64,000 nucleotides of DNA from Caballeronia udeis (GCF_001544555.2 NZ_FCOK02000008.1:62001-126000), one strand, 5' to 3'. Positions 18,611 through 28,207 are shown, counted from the first letter of the stretch. Notes: generated by a model from the letters alone, not told the origin. Translations and numbers: made by a program.

Positions 18611-19039
18611 TTACTGGGCTTGGAGCTTTCTCGGCTTCGGCGGCGTCTGCACCTTGCTGTACTGGAACTCGGGCGTTTCCTTTAGCGCGTCCTTCGTTGC
18701 ACCCGCCAGATAGAAGTTTCCGTTGCGTATGTCGAGCGAGCCAATGGGCACTGCGACGTCATGCGTGGCGACACCAAGGAAGCCACCGGTGGCGATGACG
18801 GCTGCCGACACGGTCGTATCAGGCGAAATGACCAGATCGAGGATCGAACCGATTTTCTCGTTCTTGTCGTTGTAGACCGCTTTCCCAAGGATGCTCTTTT
18901 TAGCGCTCCAGCCCTGCAGCAATGCTTGCGACTGCTGGACCGTCACGGACAGCGGCTGGGTGCCGGCCACTTGTGCTTGCGCACCCATACTTGCCGTGCC
19001 AATCAGGGTTGCAACCGTCACGCTTTGCCAAATTTTCAT
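18611..19039 (-). CDS. Secreted PRC-barrel domain protein
   Basis: The 142-aa protein has a signal peptide (MKIWQSVTVATLIGTASMGA, cleaved near AQA) and a PRC-barrel-type beta domain: SAKKSILGKAVYNDKNEKIG, SILDLVISPDTTVSAAVIAT, GGFLGVATHDVAVPIG. Stand-alone periplasmic PRC-barrel proteins are common in Burkholderiales and are often stress-induced; their ligand is unknown. The gene is divergent from the S9 peptidase and ends at the terminator described at 18543-18573. Confidence 0.82.
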   Translation of the reverse strand: MKIWQSVTVATLIGTASMGAQAQVAGTQPLSVTVQQSQALLQGWSAKKSILGKAVYNDKNEKIGSILDLVISPDTTVSAAVIATGGFLGVATHDVAVPIGSLDIRNGNFYLAGATKDALKETPEFQYSKVQTPPKPRKLQAQ

Positions 19040-19180
19040 ATCGATGTCTCATTTCAGTAGGGTGCCCTGAATGCGCAAGTTTCAGGCCTGCCAGCCAGAT
19101 TTCGTCCTTCCGTGCAACGGACTCACTGGCGTGCATGGAGGTGGCTCTCGTGTTCAAATGCAGCTTTCAGGGAGGCAGAC

Positions 19181-21085
19181 ATGGTCGCTGAAGGTCAACA
19201 CAAGGGTAACGGTAGCGGTGGCGCAGTCAAACGGTACGCGGTGCGAGACTTCTTCCGCAGACCGGACAAGCGTTCGTTCACCATCGCTCCTGATGGCCGG
19301 CACCTGTCCTTTCTAGCGCGGCGCTCCGGCCGCCAGAATATATTCGTGCAGGGGATCGATGCTGACGGCGCGCCCGTCGGCGAGCCGCGCGCCTTGACCA
19401 ACGAGACAGAACGCGACGTGCCCGGCCACGTATGGAAGGGCAACGATCAGATTCTGTTCGTCAAGGACTTTGGAGGCGACGAGAACTTCCACGTGCTTTC
19501 GGTGCCTATCGACGGTGGCGACCCGTGCGATCTGACGCCGTTCGATGGCGTCAGGGCCGGCATTGTCGATGACCTCAGGGACGACGACCGCCACGTGCTG
19601 ATCCAGATGAATCGTCGCGATCCGAAGGTCTTCGACGTTTTTCGCGCTGACGTCATGACAGGCGAACTGACGCCGATCGCCGAGAATCCGGGCAATGTCA
19701 TGGGCTGGATGACGGACCACGAAGGGCGCTTGCGTGTCGCGATCGCGTCAGATGGTGTCAACCACACGCTGCTCTACCGCGACGTCGAGACAGAGCCTTT
19801 CCTGCCTATTCTCACGACGGACTTCCGTGAGACGGTCTCGCCGTTGTTCTTTACGTTCGACAACAAGGGGCTATACGTTTTATCGAATCGAGGGCGCGAC
19901 AAAACCGCCATTTTCGAATTCGATCCCCAGACGGGCAAAGAGGGCGCGTTGTTGTTCGAGACCACGCATGTCGACGTGAGCGGACTCTCGTATTCGGAAC
20001 ATCGACGCGTGCTGAAAGCTGCGTCCTATGTCGACGATCGGGTTCATCGTCATTTCTTCGACAACTGGGCTCGGGACGTCAGGGCGGATCTTGAGCGGCA
20101 GTTACCGGATCAGGAAGTGACTATCGCGAGCATCACGCGCGACGAGTCGCGCGCGATCGTGCGTGCCACGAGCGATCGGTCGGCCGGCTCGGTATGGATC
20201 TACGACATCGGGCGCCGGCGCCTTTCCAAGCTTGCCGACATGATGCCTTGGCTCGACCCCGCCGATATGGTGCCCATGTTGCCGATTCGTTTCAAGGCAC
20301 GCGACGGCTTGCAACTCAGCGGATACCTGACGTTGCCCGCGGGATTCGAGCTTGGGCAGGAATTCGCCGAACCCTTACCGTTAATCGTCAATCCGCACGG
20401 CGGTCCCTGGGCGAGAGACATGTGGGGCTTTAATGTCGAAACGCAGTTGCTTGCGAACCGTGGCTATGCGGTGCTGCAGGTCAATTTCCGCGGCTCGACG
20501 GGATATGGACGCGCCTTCTGGGAAGCCAGTTTCGGGCAATGGGGCCGCGCGATGCAGAATGATATTGACGACAGCGTCGACTGGCTCGTGTCGCAAGGGA
20601 TCGTCGATCCGGCGCGCATCGGGATCTACGGGGCAAGTTATGGCGGCTACGCGACGCTTGCGGGCGTTACGTTTACGCCGGCTCGATACGCGGCTGCCGT
20701 CGACTATGTCGGCGTATCGAACCTCTTCACTTTCCTCGAATCGATGCCGCCGTATTGGAAGCCGATGATCGACATGATGTACGAGATGGTCGGCAACCCG
20801 CAGACCGAAGAGGGCAAGCGGGCACTGCACGATGCGTCGCCGCTGTTCTTCGCGGACCGGATCGTGACACCGCTCCTTGTCGCGCAAGGCGCAAACGATC
20901 CGCGCGTCAAACAGGCCGAGAGCGATCAGATTGTCGAGGCTTTGCGTGCGCGCGGTGTCGATGTCAAATACATGCTCAAGGAAAACGAAGGGCACGGCTT
21001 TCACAACGAAGAGAACCAGTTCGAGTTCTATGAAGCGATGGACGCGTTTCTTGCCAAACATCTCGGGGGAGTGGCGGGGAAGTGA
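19181..21085 (+). CDS. S9-family prolyl oligopeptidase-like serine peptidase
   Basis: The start at 19181 (MVAEGQHKGNGSGG) has a strong Shine-Dalgarno (GGGAGG, five bases upstream) and gives 634 aa; an upstream in-frame start lacks one. The N-terminal about 370 residues form a WD/beta-propeller-like domain (DGRHLSFLARRSGRQNIFVQ, HGGPWARDMWGF marks the transition) and the C-terminal part is an alpha/beta hydrolase with catalytic Ser486 (GASYGGYA), Asp573 (GANDPRVKQ) and His605 (NEGHGFHN). No signal peptide is obvious, so it is probably cytosolic and trims peptides. It is a single gene divergent from the PRC-barrel gene. Confidence 0.9.
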   Translation: MVAEGQHKGNGSGGAVKRYAVRDFFRRPDKRSFTIAPDGRHLSFLARRSGRQNIFVQGIDADGAPVGEPRALTNETERDVPGHVWKGNDQILFVKDFGGDENFHVLSVPIDGGDPCDLTPFDGVRAGIVDDLRDDDRHVLIQMNRRDPKVFDVFRADVMTGELTPIAENPGNVMGWMTDHEGRLRVAIASDGVNHTLLYRDVETEPFLPILTTDFRETVSPLFFTFDNKGLYVLSNRGRDKTAIFEFDPQTGKEGALLFETTHVDVSGLSYSEHRRVLKAASYVDDRVHRHFFDNWARDVRADLERQLPDQEVTIASITRDESRAIVRATSDRSAGSVWIYDIGRRRLSKLADMMPWLDPADMVPMLPIRFKARDGLQLSGYLTLPAGFELGQEFAEPLPLIVNPHGGPWARDMWGFNVETQLLANRGYAVLQVNFRGSTGYGRAFWEASFGQWGRAMQNDIDDSVDWLVSQGIVDPARIGIYGASYGGYATLAGVTFTPARYAAAVDYVGVSNLFTFLESMPPYWKPMIDMMYEMVGNPQTEEGKRALHDASPLFFADRIVTPLLVAQGANDPRVKQAESDQIVEALRARGVDVKYMLKENEGHGFHNEENQFEFYEAMDAFLAKHLGGVAGK

Positions 21086-21168
21086 CCAGGTCCGCATCGC
21101 CAATTTCAAATCCCACGGGCTGCAGCAAAGGATCCATGCCAGGATTCTTCAATGGTGGTGGGCACCCA

Positions 21169-22086
21169 TCACTTATCGAGCTCGGCAAACAGCCAGTCCT
21201 GAAAGCTGCGCAGCTTCGGCAGATCGGCGCGTGATTTCAGCAGGTTCAGCGTATAGCCGTGCACCCCAAGGCCATCGAAGCCGAACGGTGCGACAAGCCG
21301 TCCGGTCTCCAGTTCGCGTTGCGCCAGCAGCAGGCTTTCGAGGCAAACCCCCAGGCCGTCCACGGCGGCGCTAAGCGCCATGAACGAGCGATCGAAACGC
21401 GGCCCGCGCACTATATCCACCCGCGTCTTGCGATGCAGGCGCATCCAGTCGCGCCAGCCCACCAGGCAGCCCTCGCTGTGAATGAGCGTGTGGTGCTGCA
21501 GGTCCGCGACGCTGCGCAGCGGATAGTCCCCCTCCATGAGCGCCGGCGCGCACAGCGGCACGATGGTTTCCGGGGGCAACTCCAGCACCATCGTGCCGGC
21601 CGGTTGCAGCTTGCGAGGACCGTAGCGGATATCGATATCGACCGCTTCTGAAATCAGGTTCGCCGCCTCCGACGAGGCATTCAACCGCACATCGATATCC
21701 GGATGCGCGGCGCTGAAACGCGCGATGCGCGGCATCAGCCATTGTGTTGCAAAGCTCGGCGTGCAGTGGATCGTGAGGATGTCGCTCTTCGCCACGCGTC
21801 CGATCTCGCGCGTGGCCGAATCGATTCGCGCGAACGCCGAGCTGATCTCCTCGGCGTATTGCCGTCCCGAGTCCGTCAGGATCACGGCGCGATGCAGCCG
21901 ATGGAACAGACGAATACTCAATTGCTCCTCGAGCAGCTTGATTTGATGGCTGATTGCCGAGGGTGTCACGAACAGTTCGTCTGCTGCGAGCGCGAACGAC
22001 GAGAGCCGGGCAGCGGCTTCGAATGCTTGTACGGACTTGAGAGTGACGCGATTGCGCATGGCAGCATCAAGCTGAATTGAATTCAT
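21169..22086 (-). CDS. LysR-family regulator (GcvA-like) of the adjacent transketolase/TRAP operon
   Basis: The 305-aa protein has an N-terminal winged HTH (about 14-73: LKSVQAFEAAARLSSFALAA, VTPSAISHQIKLLEEQL) and a LysR substrate-binding domain (about 100-300). The pattern SFALAADELFVTPSAISHQI resembles the GcvA subgroup. An alternative start lies at residue 10 (MRNRV). It is transcribed away from the transketolase operon across a 174-base intergenic region, the normal layout for a LysR regulator and its target; that region holds GAATT and AATTC half-sites flanking its start. The inducer is unknown, presumably the TRAP substrate or a derived metabolite. Confidence 0.9.
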   Translation of the reverse strand: MNSIQLDAAMRNRVTLKSVQAFEAAARLSSFALAADELFVTPSAISHQIKLLEEQLSIRLFHRLHRAVILTDSGRQYAEEISSAFARIDSATREIGRVAKSDILTIHCTPSFATQWLMPRIARFSAAHPDIDVRLNASSEAANLISEAVDIDIRYGPRKLQPAGTMVLELPPETIVPLCAPALMEGDYPLRSVADLQHHTLIHSEGCLVGWRDWMRLHRKTRVDIVRGPRFDRSFMALSAAVDGLGVCLESLLLAQRELETGRLVAPFGFDGLGVHGYTLNLLKSRADLPKLRSFQDWLFAELDK

Positions 22087-22260
22087 CTATTGACCATCTT
22101 AATTCGTTTGAGCGCGTGCAGGGCAAAGATTACGCTTGAGTCACTGGCCGCGGACTCGATGCGGTCCATCCAAAGAGACCCATGCGCAACCATGTTGCAT
22201 GGGACCGGAGTAACGCCTTAAAGCACTAAAGCGCGAACTCCGATCGACAGGAGACACACT

Positions 22261-23106
22261 GTGAACATCAGCGAAACCGCGCCTTACGCCGAACTCGCGG
22301 AGCACGCCTACCAGATCCGCCGCAACGCGCTGCGAATGGGTGAGGTGCAAGGGCAGGGTTATATCGGCCAGGCGCTCGACATTGCCGACGTGCTCGCCGT
22401 TGCCTACTTCCGTGCCATGCGTTACCGCGCGGAGGATCCTGAATGGGAAGGCCGCGACCGCTTCCTCTTGTCAAACGGCCATTACGCGATCGCCCTGTAC
22501 GCGGCGCTGATCGAGGCCGGCATCATCGCCGACGAAGAACTGGAAACCTACGGCAGTGACGACAGCCGCCTGCCGATGTCCGGCATGGCGAGCTATACCC
22601 CGGGCATGGAAATGTCCGGCGGCTCTCTCGGGCAAGGGCTCACGATCGCGGTCGGCCGTTGCCTGGGCCTGAAGCGCAAGGGCTCGGACGCCCGCGTCTA
22701 CACCCTGTTCTCCGACGGCGAACTCGACGAAGGCGCGATCTGGGAGGGCCTGATGTCGGCCGCTCACTGGAAGCTCGACAACCTGATCGCGATGGTCGAC
22801 GTCAACAACCAGCAGGCCGATGGTCCGTCGTCGAGCGTCATGGCGTTCGAGCCGCTGGTCGACAAGTTGCAGGCCTTCGGCTGGTTCGTGCAGCGCGTGG
22901 ACGGCAACGATCTCGCAGCGGTAATCGCCGCGTTCGATGCGGCACGCGCCCATGCTCATGCGCAGCCTCGGATCATCGTCTGCGATACGCGGATGGGGTG
23001 CGGCGTGCCGTTCCTCGAAGCACGCGAGAAAAACCACTTTATCCGCGTCGATGCGCACGAGTGGCAACTCGCGCTAAAGGCGCTGGAAGCCGGGAGAAAC
23101 GTATGA
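22261..23106 (+). CDS. Transketolase, N-terminal (TPP-binding) subunit
   Basis: The 281-aa product corresponds to the N-terminal third of transketolase. It includes IRRNALRMGEVQGQGYIGQA, the DRFLLSNGHYAIALYA motif and the ThDP/Mg motif SDGELDEGAIWEGLMSAAHW with downstream NNQQADG. An AGGAG Shine-Dalgarno precedes the GTG start. Split transketolases transfer a two-carbon ketol unit between sugars and frequently act in specialised catabolic pathways. Its stop overlaps the start of the partner subunit (ATGA), so the two are translated together. Confidence 0.93.
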   Translation: MNISETAPYAELAEHAYQIRRNALRMGEVQGQGYIGQALDIADVLAVAYFRAMRYRAEDPEWEGRDRFLLSNGHYAIALYAALIEAGIIADEELETYGSDDSRLPMSGMASYTPGMEMSGGSLGQGLTIAVGRCLGLKRKGSDARVYTLFSDGELDEGAIWEGLMSAAHWKLDNLIAMVDVNNQQADGPSSSVMAFEPLVDKLQAFGWFVQRVDGNDLAAVIAAFDAARAHAHAQPRIIVCDTRMGCGVPFLEAREKNHFIRVDAHEWQLALKALEAGRNV

Positions 23107-24101
23107 GCACCGCCGCACCGAAACCGCGTCTGAAGACTTCAGCGATGATCGCCTCGATTGCAGGCGAAGGGCAGCTCACGCGCTCCGCGCCCTTCGGCCA
23201 CGCGCTGGTCGAACTGGCGCGCAACCGGCCCGAAGTGGTCGGCATGACCGCCGATCTCGGCAAATACACCGACCTGCATCTGTTCGCGAAGGAATACCCC
23301 GAGCGCTACTACCAGATGGGCATGGCCGAGCAACTGCTGATGGGCGCCGCGGCCGGCATGGCGCACGAAGGCGCACAGCCGTTCGTCACCACGTACGCCG
23401 TATTTGCCGCGCGCCGCGCCTATGACTTCATCCATCAGGCGATAGCCGAGGACAACCTCGACGTGAAGATCGTCTGTGCGTTGCCGGGACTTACGACCGG
23501 CTACGGCCCCAGCCACCAGGCGGCCGAGGACCTCGCGCTGTTTCGCGCGATGCCGAACCTGACGGTGATCGACCCCTGCGACGCGCTCGAAATCGAGCAG
23601 ATGGTGCCGGCCATGGCCGACCATCGCGGGCCGGTCTATGCGCGGCTGTTACGCGGCAACGTTCCGGTCGTGCTCGAGGAATACGGCTACCAGTTCGAGC
23701 TCGGAAAAGCGAAGCTCCTGCGCGACGGCGCCGAGGTGCTGATCATTTCATCTGGAATCCTGACGATGCGTGCGATCGAGACAGCCAGGGCGCTCGCCGC
23801 TGATCGTGTCGACGTAGGGGTGCTGCACGTGCCGACCATCAAGCCGCTCGACACCGTCACGCTGTTGCGCGAAGCACGCCGTCCGGGGCGTCTGGTCGTG
23901 GTGGCGGAGAACCATACGGTGATCGGCGGGCTCGGGGAGGCGGTGGCCACGGTGCTGCTGACCAATGGCGTCACGCCGGCGTTCCGTCAGATCGGCCTGC
24001 CCGACGCATTTCTGGACGCCGGCGCGTTACCGACCTTGCATGACCGCTATGGCATTTCCACCGAGCGGATGTGCGACACCATCAAAGGATGGCTGCGGTG
24101 A
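23103..24101 (+). CDS. Transketolase, C-terminal subunit
   Basis: The real start is the ATG at 23103 inside the preceding stop, giving 332 aa (MSTAAPKPRLKTSAMIASIA). The pyrimidine-binding domain carries TADLGKYTDLHLF, YYQMGMAEQLLMGAAAGMAH (the conserved activating Glu) and FVTTYAVFAARRAYDFIHQ; a C-terminal transketolase domain follows (PGRLVVVAENHTVIGGLG). With the upstream gene it forms a complete heteromeric transketolase. Why a second, full-length transketolase occurs in the same operon (28208-30274) is not obvious. Confidence 0.92.
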   Translation: MSTAAPKPRLKTSAMIASIAGEGQLTRSAPFGHALVELARNRPEVVGMTADLGKYTDLHLFAKEYPERYYQMGMAEQLLMGAAAGMAHEGAQPFVTTYAVFAARRAYDFIHQAIAEDNLDVKIVCALPGLTTGYGPSHQAAEDLALFRAMPNLTVIDPCDALEIEQMVPAMADHRGPVYARLLRGNVPVVLEEYGYQFELGKAKLLRDGAEVLIISSGILTMRAIETARALAADRVDVGVLHVPTIKPLDTVTLLREARRPGRLVVVAENHTVIGGLGEAVATVLLTNGVTPAFRQIGLPDAFLDAGALPTLHDRYGISTERMCDTIKGWLR

Positions 24102-24189
24102 AGTTCCATCGGCACCGCACACACACGCGTAGTTACCGATAGCCAACCCCGTAGCAAACCATAAGCATCACACTCAGGAGATCCGCATC

Positions 24190-24954
24190 ATGTCAGAGTC
24201 ACGTCTTCTCGACGGCAAGGTGGCCGTCATTTCCGGCGGCGCGTCGCCGCGCGGCATCGGCATGGCGACCGCCCGCATGTTCGCGGCGCACGGCGCTCGC
24301 ATCGCCATCTTCGATCTCGACGAACACGCCGCGGTGGAAGCTGCCGCGTCAATCGGACCGGAGCATCGTGGTTATGTGTGCAACGTCACCGACCGTGGCG
24401 CATGCCAGGCTGCCGTCGAACGCACCGTCGCCGATTTCGGTTCGATCGATATCCTGATCAACAACGCGGGGATTACCCAGGCCGCCAAGCTGCTTGAGAT
24501 CGACCCGGAAAGCTGGGACCGGATTCTCGACGTCAACCTGCGTGGCGTGTTGTACCTGTCGCAAGCGGTCGTTCCCCAGATGAAGAAACAGAAGAGCGGT
24601 TCGATCGGCTGCATGTCGTCGGTGTCCGCCCAGCGCGGCGGCGGCATTCTCGGCGGTCCGCATTACTCGGCGGCGAAGGCCGGGGTGCTCGGTCTGGCGA
24701 AAGCGATGGCGCGCGAACTCGGCAACGACGGAATTCGCGTGAACTGCGTGACACCGGGCCTGATTCAGACCGACATCAACGCCGGCAAGATCAGCGACGA
24801 CAAGCGTGTCGAAATTCTCGCCGGCATTCCGCTCAACCGGCTTGGCGTGCCCGACGACGTGGCCGGCGCGTTCCTGTTCCTCGCGTCGAGCCTGTCGTCG
24901 TACATTACCGGCGCGGTGATCGACGTGAACGGCGGCATGCTGATTCATGGATGA
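24190..24954 (+). CDS. SDR-family NAD(P)-dependent oxidoreductase
   Basis: A classical short-chain dehydrogenase of 254 aa. The dinucleotide motif reads GGASPRGIG (about 16-24), NNAG is at about 90-93, the catalytic Ser lies in MSSVSAQRGG and the catalytic Tyr/Lys in YSAAKAG. An AGGAG site precedes the ATG. It follows the split transketolase by 88 bases in the same direction and probably oxidises or reduces a hydroxyl of the imported substrate or of the transketolase product. The substrate cannot be read from the sequence. Confidence 0.88.
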   Translation: MSESRLLDGKVAVISGGASPRGIGMATARMFAAHGARIAIFDLDEHAAVEAAASIGPEHRGYVCNVTDRGACQAAVERTVADFGSIDILINNAGITQAAKLLEIDPESWDRILDVNLRGVLYLSQAVVPQMKKQKSGSIGCMSSVSAQRGGGILGGPHYSAAKAGVLGLAKAMARELGNDGIRVNCVTPGLIQTDINAGKISDDKRVEILAGIPLNRLGVPDDVAGAFLFLASSLSSYITGAVIDVNGGMLIHG

Positions 24955-25130
24955 GCCACGGCTGATTCAGCGCTCATCCAGGTCCGGCAGGACGGGCCGT
25001 CTGGCGGGAGGCTGACGGCGGCGATGGAGACCCTGTAGTAGAGAACAGACAGGCGCGGCGCGCGACACGTGCAGCCGCCGCGCTTCAGATTCGAAAACTA
25101 TAACGACACGCCATATTGGAGGAAGACACC

Positions 25131-26174
25131 ATGACTAGCCGTTCCAACGCCCCGAAGGGCATCAGCCGCCGCACCTTTCTGAAGGCCGGTGCGGCCTTGT
25201 CCGCCGCCGCGCCGCTATGGAGCATCTCGCGCAGCGCGATGGCGGCCCCCGAGTTTTCGTACAAGCTCGCAACCGGCCAGGACCCGACCCATCCGGTCAA
25301 CATCCGCGCCCAGGAGGCGATCAATCACATCCGCGAGGCGACCAACGGCCGCCTCGATATCAAGCTCTTTCCGCAGAACCAGCTCGGCTCGGACACCGAT
25401 CTGCTGTCGCAGGTGCGCAATGGCGGCGTGGAGTTCTTCAACCAGGCGTCGTCGATTCTGGCAACGCTCACGCCTGCTGCGGGCATCGTCAATACCGGCT
25501 TCGCGTTCAAGGATTACGACGCGGTCTGGAAGGCGATGGACGGGGATCTCGGCAACTACATCCGTGCGCAGATCGGCAAGTCGGGCATCGTGTCGGTGAG
25601 CAAGGTGTGGGATAACGGTTTCCGGCAGATCAGCTCGTCCACCAAGGCGTTGCGCGCGCCGGCCGATCTGAAGGGCTTCAAGATCCGCGTGCCGCAAGCG
25701 CCGATGCTCACCTCATTGTTCAAGGCGCTCGACGCCGGCCCTGCACCAATCAACTTCAACGAGCTGTATTCGGCGTTGCAAACCGGCGTGGTGGAAGGTC
25801 AGGAAAATCCGCTGCCAATCATTGCAACGGCCAAGCTCTACGAAGTGCAGAAGTACATCAGCCTGACATCGCACGTGTGGGACGGTTACTGGATTCTCGG
25901 CAACCGCACCGCATGGGAGCGCTTGCCGGCCGACATCCGTGCAATCGTCACGCGCGAGTTCGAGAAGGCCGCCATGCTGCAACGCGCGGATATCGCGAAG
26001 CTGAGCCTGTCGTTGCGCGACGACCTGAAGTCGAAGGGCATCACCTTTATCGATGTCGACCGCGAGGCCTTCCGCGGCACGCTGGCGAAGACGAGCTTCT
26101 ATCACGACTGGAAAGCCAAGTACGGTGATGAAGCGTGGGGCTTGCTGGAGAAGTCCGTCGGAAAACTGGGGTAA
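25131..26174 (+). CDS. TRAP transporter substrate-binding protein, DctP family, Tat-exported
   Basis: The ATG at 25131 has a GGAGG site and yields 347 aa. The N-terminus has a twin-arginine signal (SRRTFLKAGAALSAAAPLW, cleaved near AMA). The mature part is a DctP-type ligand binder: EFSYKLATGQDPTHPVNIRA, KLFPQNQLGSDTDLLSQVRN and the RVPQAPMLTSLFKALDAGP region with the conserved Arg that binds the ligand carboxylate. The substrate is therefore probably an organic acid or sugar acid. The gene lies four bases before the TRAP permease. Confidence 0.92.
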   Translation: MTSRSNAPKGISRRTFLKAGAALSAAAPLWSISRSAMAAPEFSYKLATGQDPTHPVNIRAQEAINHIREATNGRLDIKLFPQNQLGSDTDLLSQVRNGGVEFFNQASSILATLTPAAGIVNTGFAFKDYDAVWKAMDGDLGNYIRAQIGKSGIVSVSKVWDNGFRQISSSTKALRAPADLKGFKIRVPQAPMLTSLFKALDAGPAPINFNELYSALQTGVVEGQENPLPIIATAKLYEVQKYISLTSHVWDGYWILGNRTAWERLPADIRAIVTREFEKAAMLQRADIAKLSLSLRDDLKSKGITFIDVDREAFRGTLAKTSFYHDWKAKYGDEAWGLLEKSVGKLG

Positions 26175-26178
26175 TGCG

Positions 26179-28038
26179 ATGATCTCGATCTCTTATTCGC
26201 AGGAGCGGCAGCATCGCTTTGCCTGTGCGCTAGACACCGCGCTCGGCCACCTGGTGGAGATTCCCGCGGCGTTGCTGGTGCTCGCGGAAATCGTCGTGCT
26301 GCTGGCCGGCGTGACGAGCCGTTATCTGCTGCACGCGCCGCTCGTGTGGTCCGATGAACTCGCATCCATGCTGTTCCTGTGGCTCGCCATGCTGGGTGCC
26401 GTGATGGCGCTGCGGCGCGGCGAGCATATGCGGATGACGGCGCTGGTCGGCATGGCGCCGCCGGGCGTGCGCGCTTTTCTCGACGTGATCGCCATCGCCG
26501 CGCCCATCGCATTCCTCGCGATGGTGATCGGCCCGGCCGTCAGCTTCGCGCAGGACGAGGCGTTCATCACCACCCCCGCGCTCGAACTGTCCAACGCGTG
26601 GCGGGCGGCCGCGTTGCCGGTCGGCTCGGCGCTCATGCTGCTGGTTGCCCTGGTGCGATTGGTGCGTGTAGCCAACTGGCGTCTGACGCTCGCCGCCATC
26701 GCGACGGTCGGCGCAGTGGTCGGTGGTTTCGTCCTGCTCGGTCCGCTGTTGCGCGACCTTGGCAATATCAACCTGCTGATCTTCTTCGTCGGGCTGGTGG
26801 CGTTGTGCGTGTTCAGCGGCGTGCCGATCGCGTTCTCGTTCGGACTGGCTACGTTCGGCTATCTCGCGCTCACCACGAGCACGCCTATGACGGTGGTGGT
26901 CGGGCGGATGGACGAGGGCATGTCGCACCTGATCCTGCTGTCCGTGCCGCTCTTCGTGTTTCTCGGGCAGTTGATCGAGATGACCGGCATGGCCGCGGCG
27001 ATGATCGCGTTCCTCGCGAGTTTGCTGGGTCATGTGCGCGGCGGTCTCTCGTACGTGCTGGTCAGCGCGATGTATCTGGTGTCGGGTATCTCGGGTTCGA
27101 AAGCCGCGGACATGGCGGCGGTCGCGCCGGTGCTGTTTCCGGAGATGAAAGCGCGCGGCGCGAAGCCCGGTGACCTGGTCGCGCTGCTGGCGGCGACGGG
27201 TGCGCAGACCGAGACCATTCCCCCAAGTCTGGTGCTGATCACGCTCGGCTCGGTGACCGGCGTGTCGATCTCCGCGCTCTTCACCGGCGGCATGCTGCCG
27301 GGGATCGTGCTGGCAATTACCCTGTGCATCGTGGTGCAGTGGCGTTACCGGCGCGAGGACATGTCGAGCGTCAAGCGCGCGACCCGCGGCGAGATTCTGC
27401 GCAAGCTGGTGATCGCGTTTCCGGCGCTTGCGTTGCCGTTCGTGATTCGCGCGGCGGTGGTCGAAGGGATTGCGACGGCCACCGAGGTCTCCACGATCGG
27501 GATTGTCTACGCGGTGCTGGCCGGTCTGCTGATTTATCGCCGGTTCGCGTGGAGACGGCTCAAGCCGATGCTGATCGATACCGCGACGCTGTCCGGCGCG
27601 ATCCTGCTGATCATCGGCGCGGCGACCGGCATGGCGTGGGCGCTGACGCAATCCGGCTTCTCAGGGCAGCTCGCGCAGACCCTGGGCGCACTGCCGGGTG
27701 GCGCGGCAATGTTCATGGCGGCATCTATATGCGTGTTCGTGATACTCGGCAGTGTGCTCGAAGGCATCCCCGCAATCGTGCTGTTCGGCCCGCTGATGTT
27801 CCCGATCGCGAGGCAGATGGGCATCCACGATGTGCACTATGCAATGGTCGTGATCCTGTCGATGGGCGTGGGGCTGTTCGCACCGCCGTTCGGTGTGGGC
27901 TACTACTCGGCTTGCGCGGTCAGCCGTATCCATCCGGACGAAGGCATGAAGCCGATCCTGGGCTATATCGCCGCGTTGATGGTCGGGCTGATCGTGGTGG
28001 CCGCGGTGCCGTGGATCTCAACCGGTTTCCTGCATTGA
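26179..28038 (+). CDS. Fused TRAP transporter permease DctQM
   Basis: Start ATG at 26179, four bases after the DctP stop; 619 aa. Residues about 20-195 are the small DctQ-type subunit with four spans (LVWSDELASMLFLWLAMLGA is the typical Q-subunit motif), and about 195-615 the DctM-type subunit with 11-13 spans (LCVFSGVPIAFSFGLATFGY, KAADMAAVAPVLFPEMKARG). Fusion of the two membrane parts is known in this family. It uses the sodium gradient with the preceding binding protein to import the substrate of this operon. Confidence 0.92.
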   Translation: MISISYSQERQHRFACALDTALGHLVEIPAALLVLAEIVVLLAGVTSRYLLHAPLVWSDELASMLFLWLAMLGAVMALRRGEHMRMTALVGMAPPGVRAFLDVIAIAAPIAFLAMVIGPAVSFAQDEAFITTPALELSNAWRAAALPVGSALMLLVALVRLVRVANWRLTLAAIATVGAVVGGFVLLGPLLRDLGNINLLIFFVGLVALCVFSGVPIAFSFGLATFGYLALTTSTPMTVVVGRMDEGMSHLILLSVPLFVFLGQLIEMTGMAAAMIAFLASLLGHVRGGLSYVLVSAMYLVSGISGSKAADMAAVAPVLFPEMKARGAKPGDLVALLAATGAQTETIPPSLVLITLGSVTGVSISALFTGGMLPGIVLAITLCIVVQWRYRREDMSSVKRATRGEILRKLVIAFPALALPFVIRAAVVEGIATATEVSTIGIVYAVLAGLLIYRRFAWRRLKPMLIDTATLSGAILLIIGAATGMAWALTQSGFSGQLAQTLGALPGGAAMFMAASICVFVILGSVLEGIPAIVLFGPLMFPIARQMGIHDVHYAMVVILSMGVGLFAPPFGVGYYSACAVSRIHPDEGMKPILGYIAALMVGLIVVAAVPWISTGFLH

Positions 28039-28050
28039 CGGTTTGACGTG

Positions 28051-28080
28051 CGAGGCTGCGCCGTGCGCAGCGCAGCCTCG
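28051..28080. terminator. Strong hairpin inside the transketolase/TRAP operon
   Basis: Perfect 11-bp stem CGAGGCTGCGC / GCGCAGCCTCG with an 8-base loop, 13 bases after the permease stop. There is no T-run on the plus strand, so it may be an RNA-stabilising or attenuating element that sets the ratio between transporter and downstream enzymes rather than a full terminator. Confidence 0.5.
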
Positions 28081-28100
28081 CGGGTCGCTCTTCCGCCCGG

Positions 28101-28160
28101 TTCGTTTGAATCTCGTTTGACTCCGCTTGAATCTCGCTTGATCTGTTTGGTCCGTTTGAA
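28101..28160 (+). repeat. Degenerate 10-11 base tandem repeat
   Basis: Six diverged copies of a motif close to TCTCGTTTGA run head to tail (TTCGTTTGAA, TCTCGTTTGA, CTCCGCTTGA, ATCTCGCTTG, ATCTGTTTGG, TCCGTTTGAA). The tract lies between the hairpin at 28051 and the ribosome-binding site of the full-length transketolase. It has no recognised role. Confidence 0.6.
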
Positions 28161-28207
28161 TTGCCGCCGTCTCGCTTGGCCGGGACGGCGTAGAGGAGCC
28201 TTTTGTC

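Noticed and set aside
18465..18713. Plus-strand 82-codon frame spanning the terminator hairpin
   Set aside because: It runs through a perfect rho-independent terminator and overlaps the PRC-barrel gene; the coding appearance comes from the opposite strand.
22659..23102. Upstream in-frame extension of the transketolase C-terminal subunit
   Set aside because: The extension overlaps the N-terminal subunit gene entirely; the real start at 23103 sits in the ATGA overlap and begins the conserved domain.
26230..27651. 473-codon minus-strand frame opposite the TRAP permease
   Set aside because: His/Arg/Gln-rich composition typical of the antisense of membrane-protein codons; overlaps a well-supported DctQM gene.
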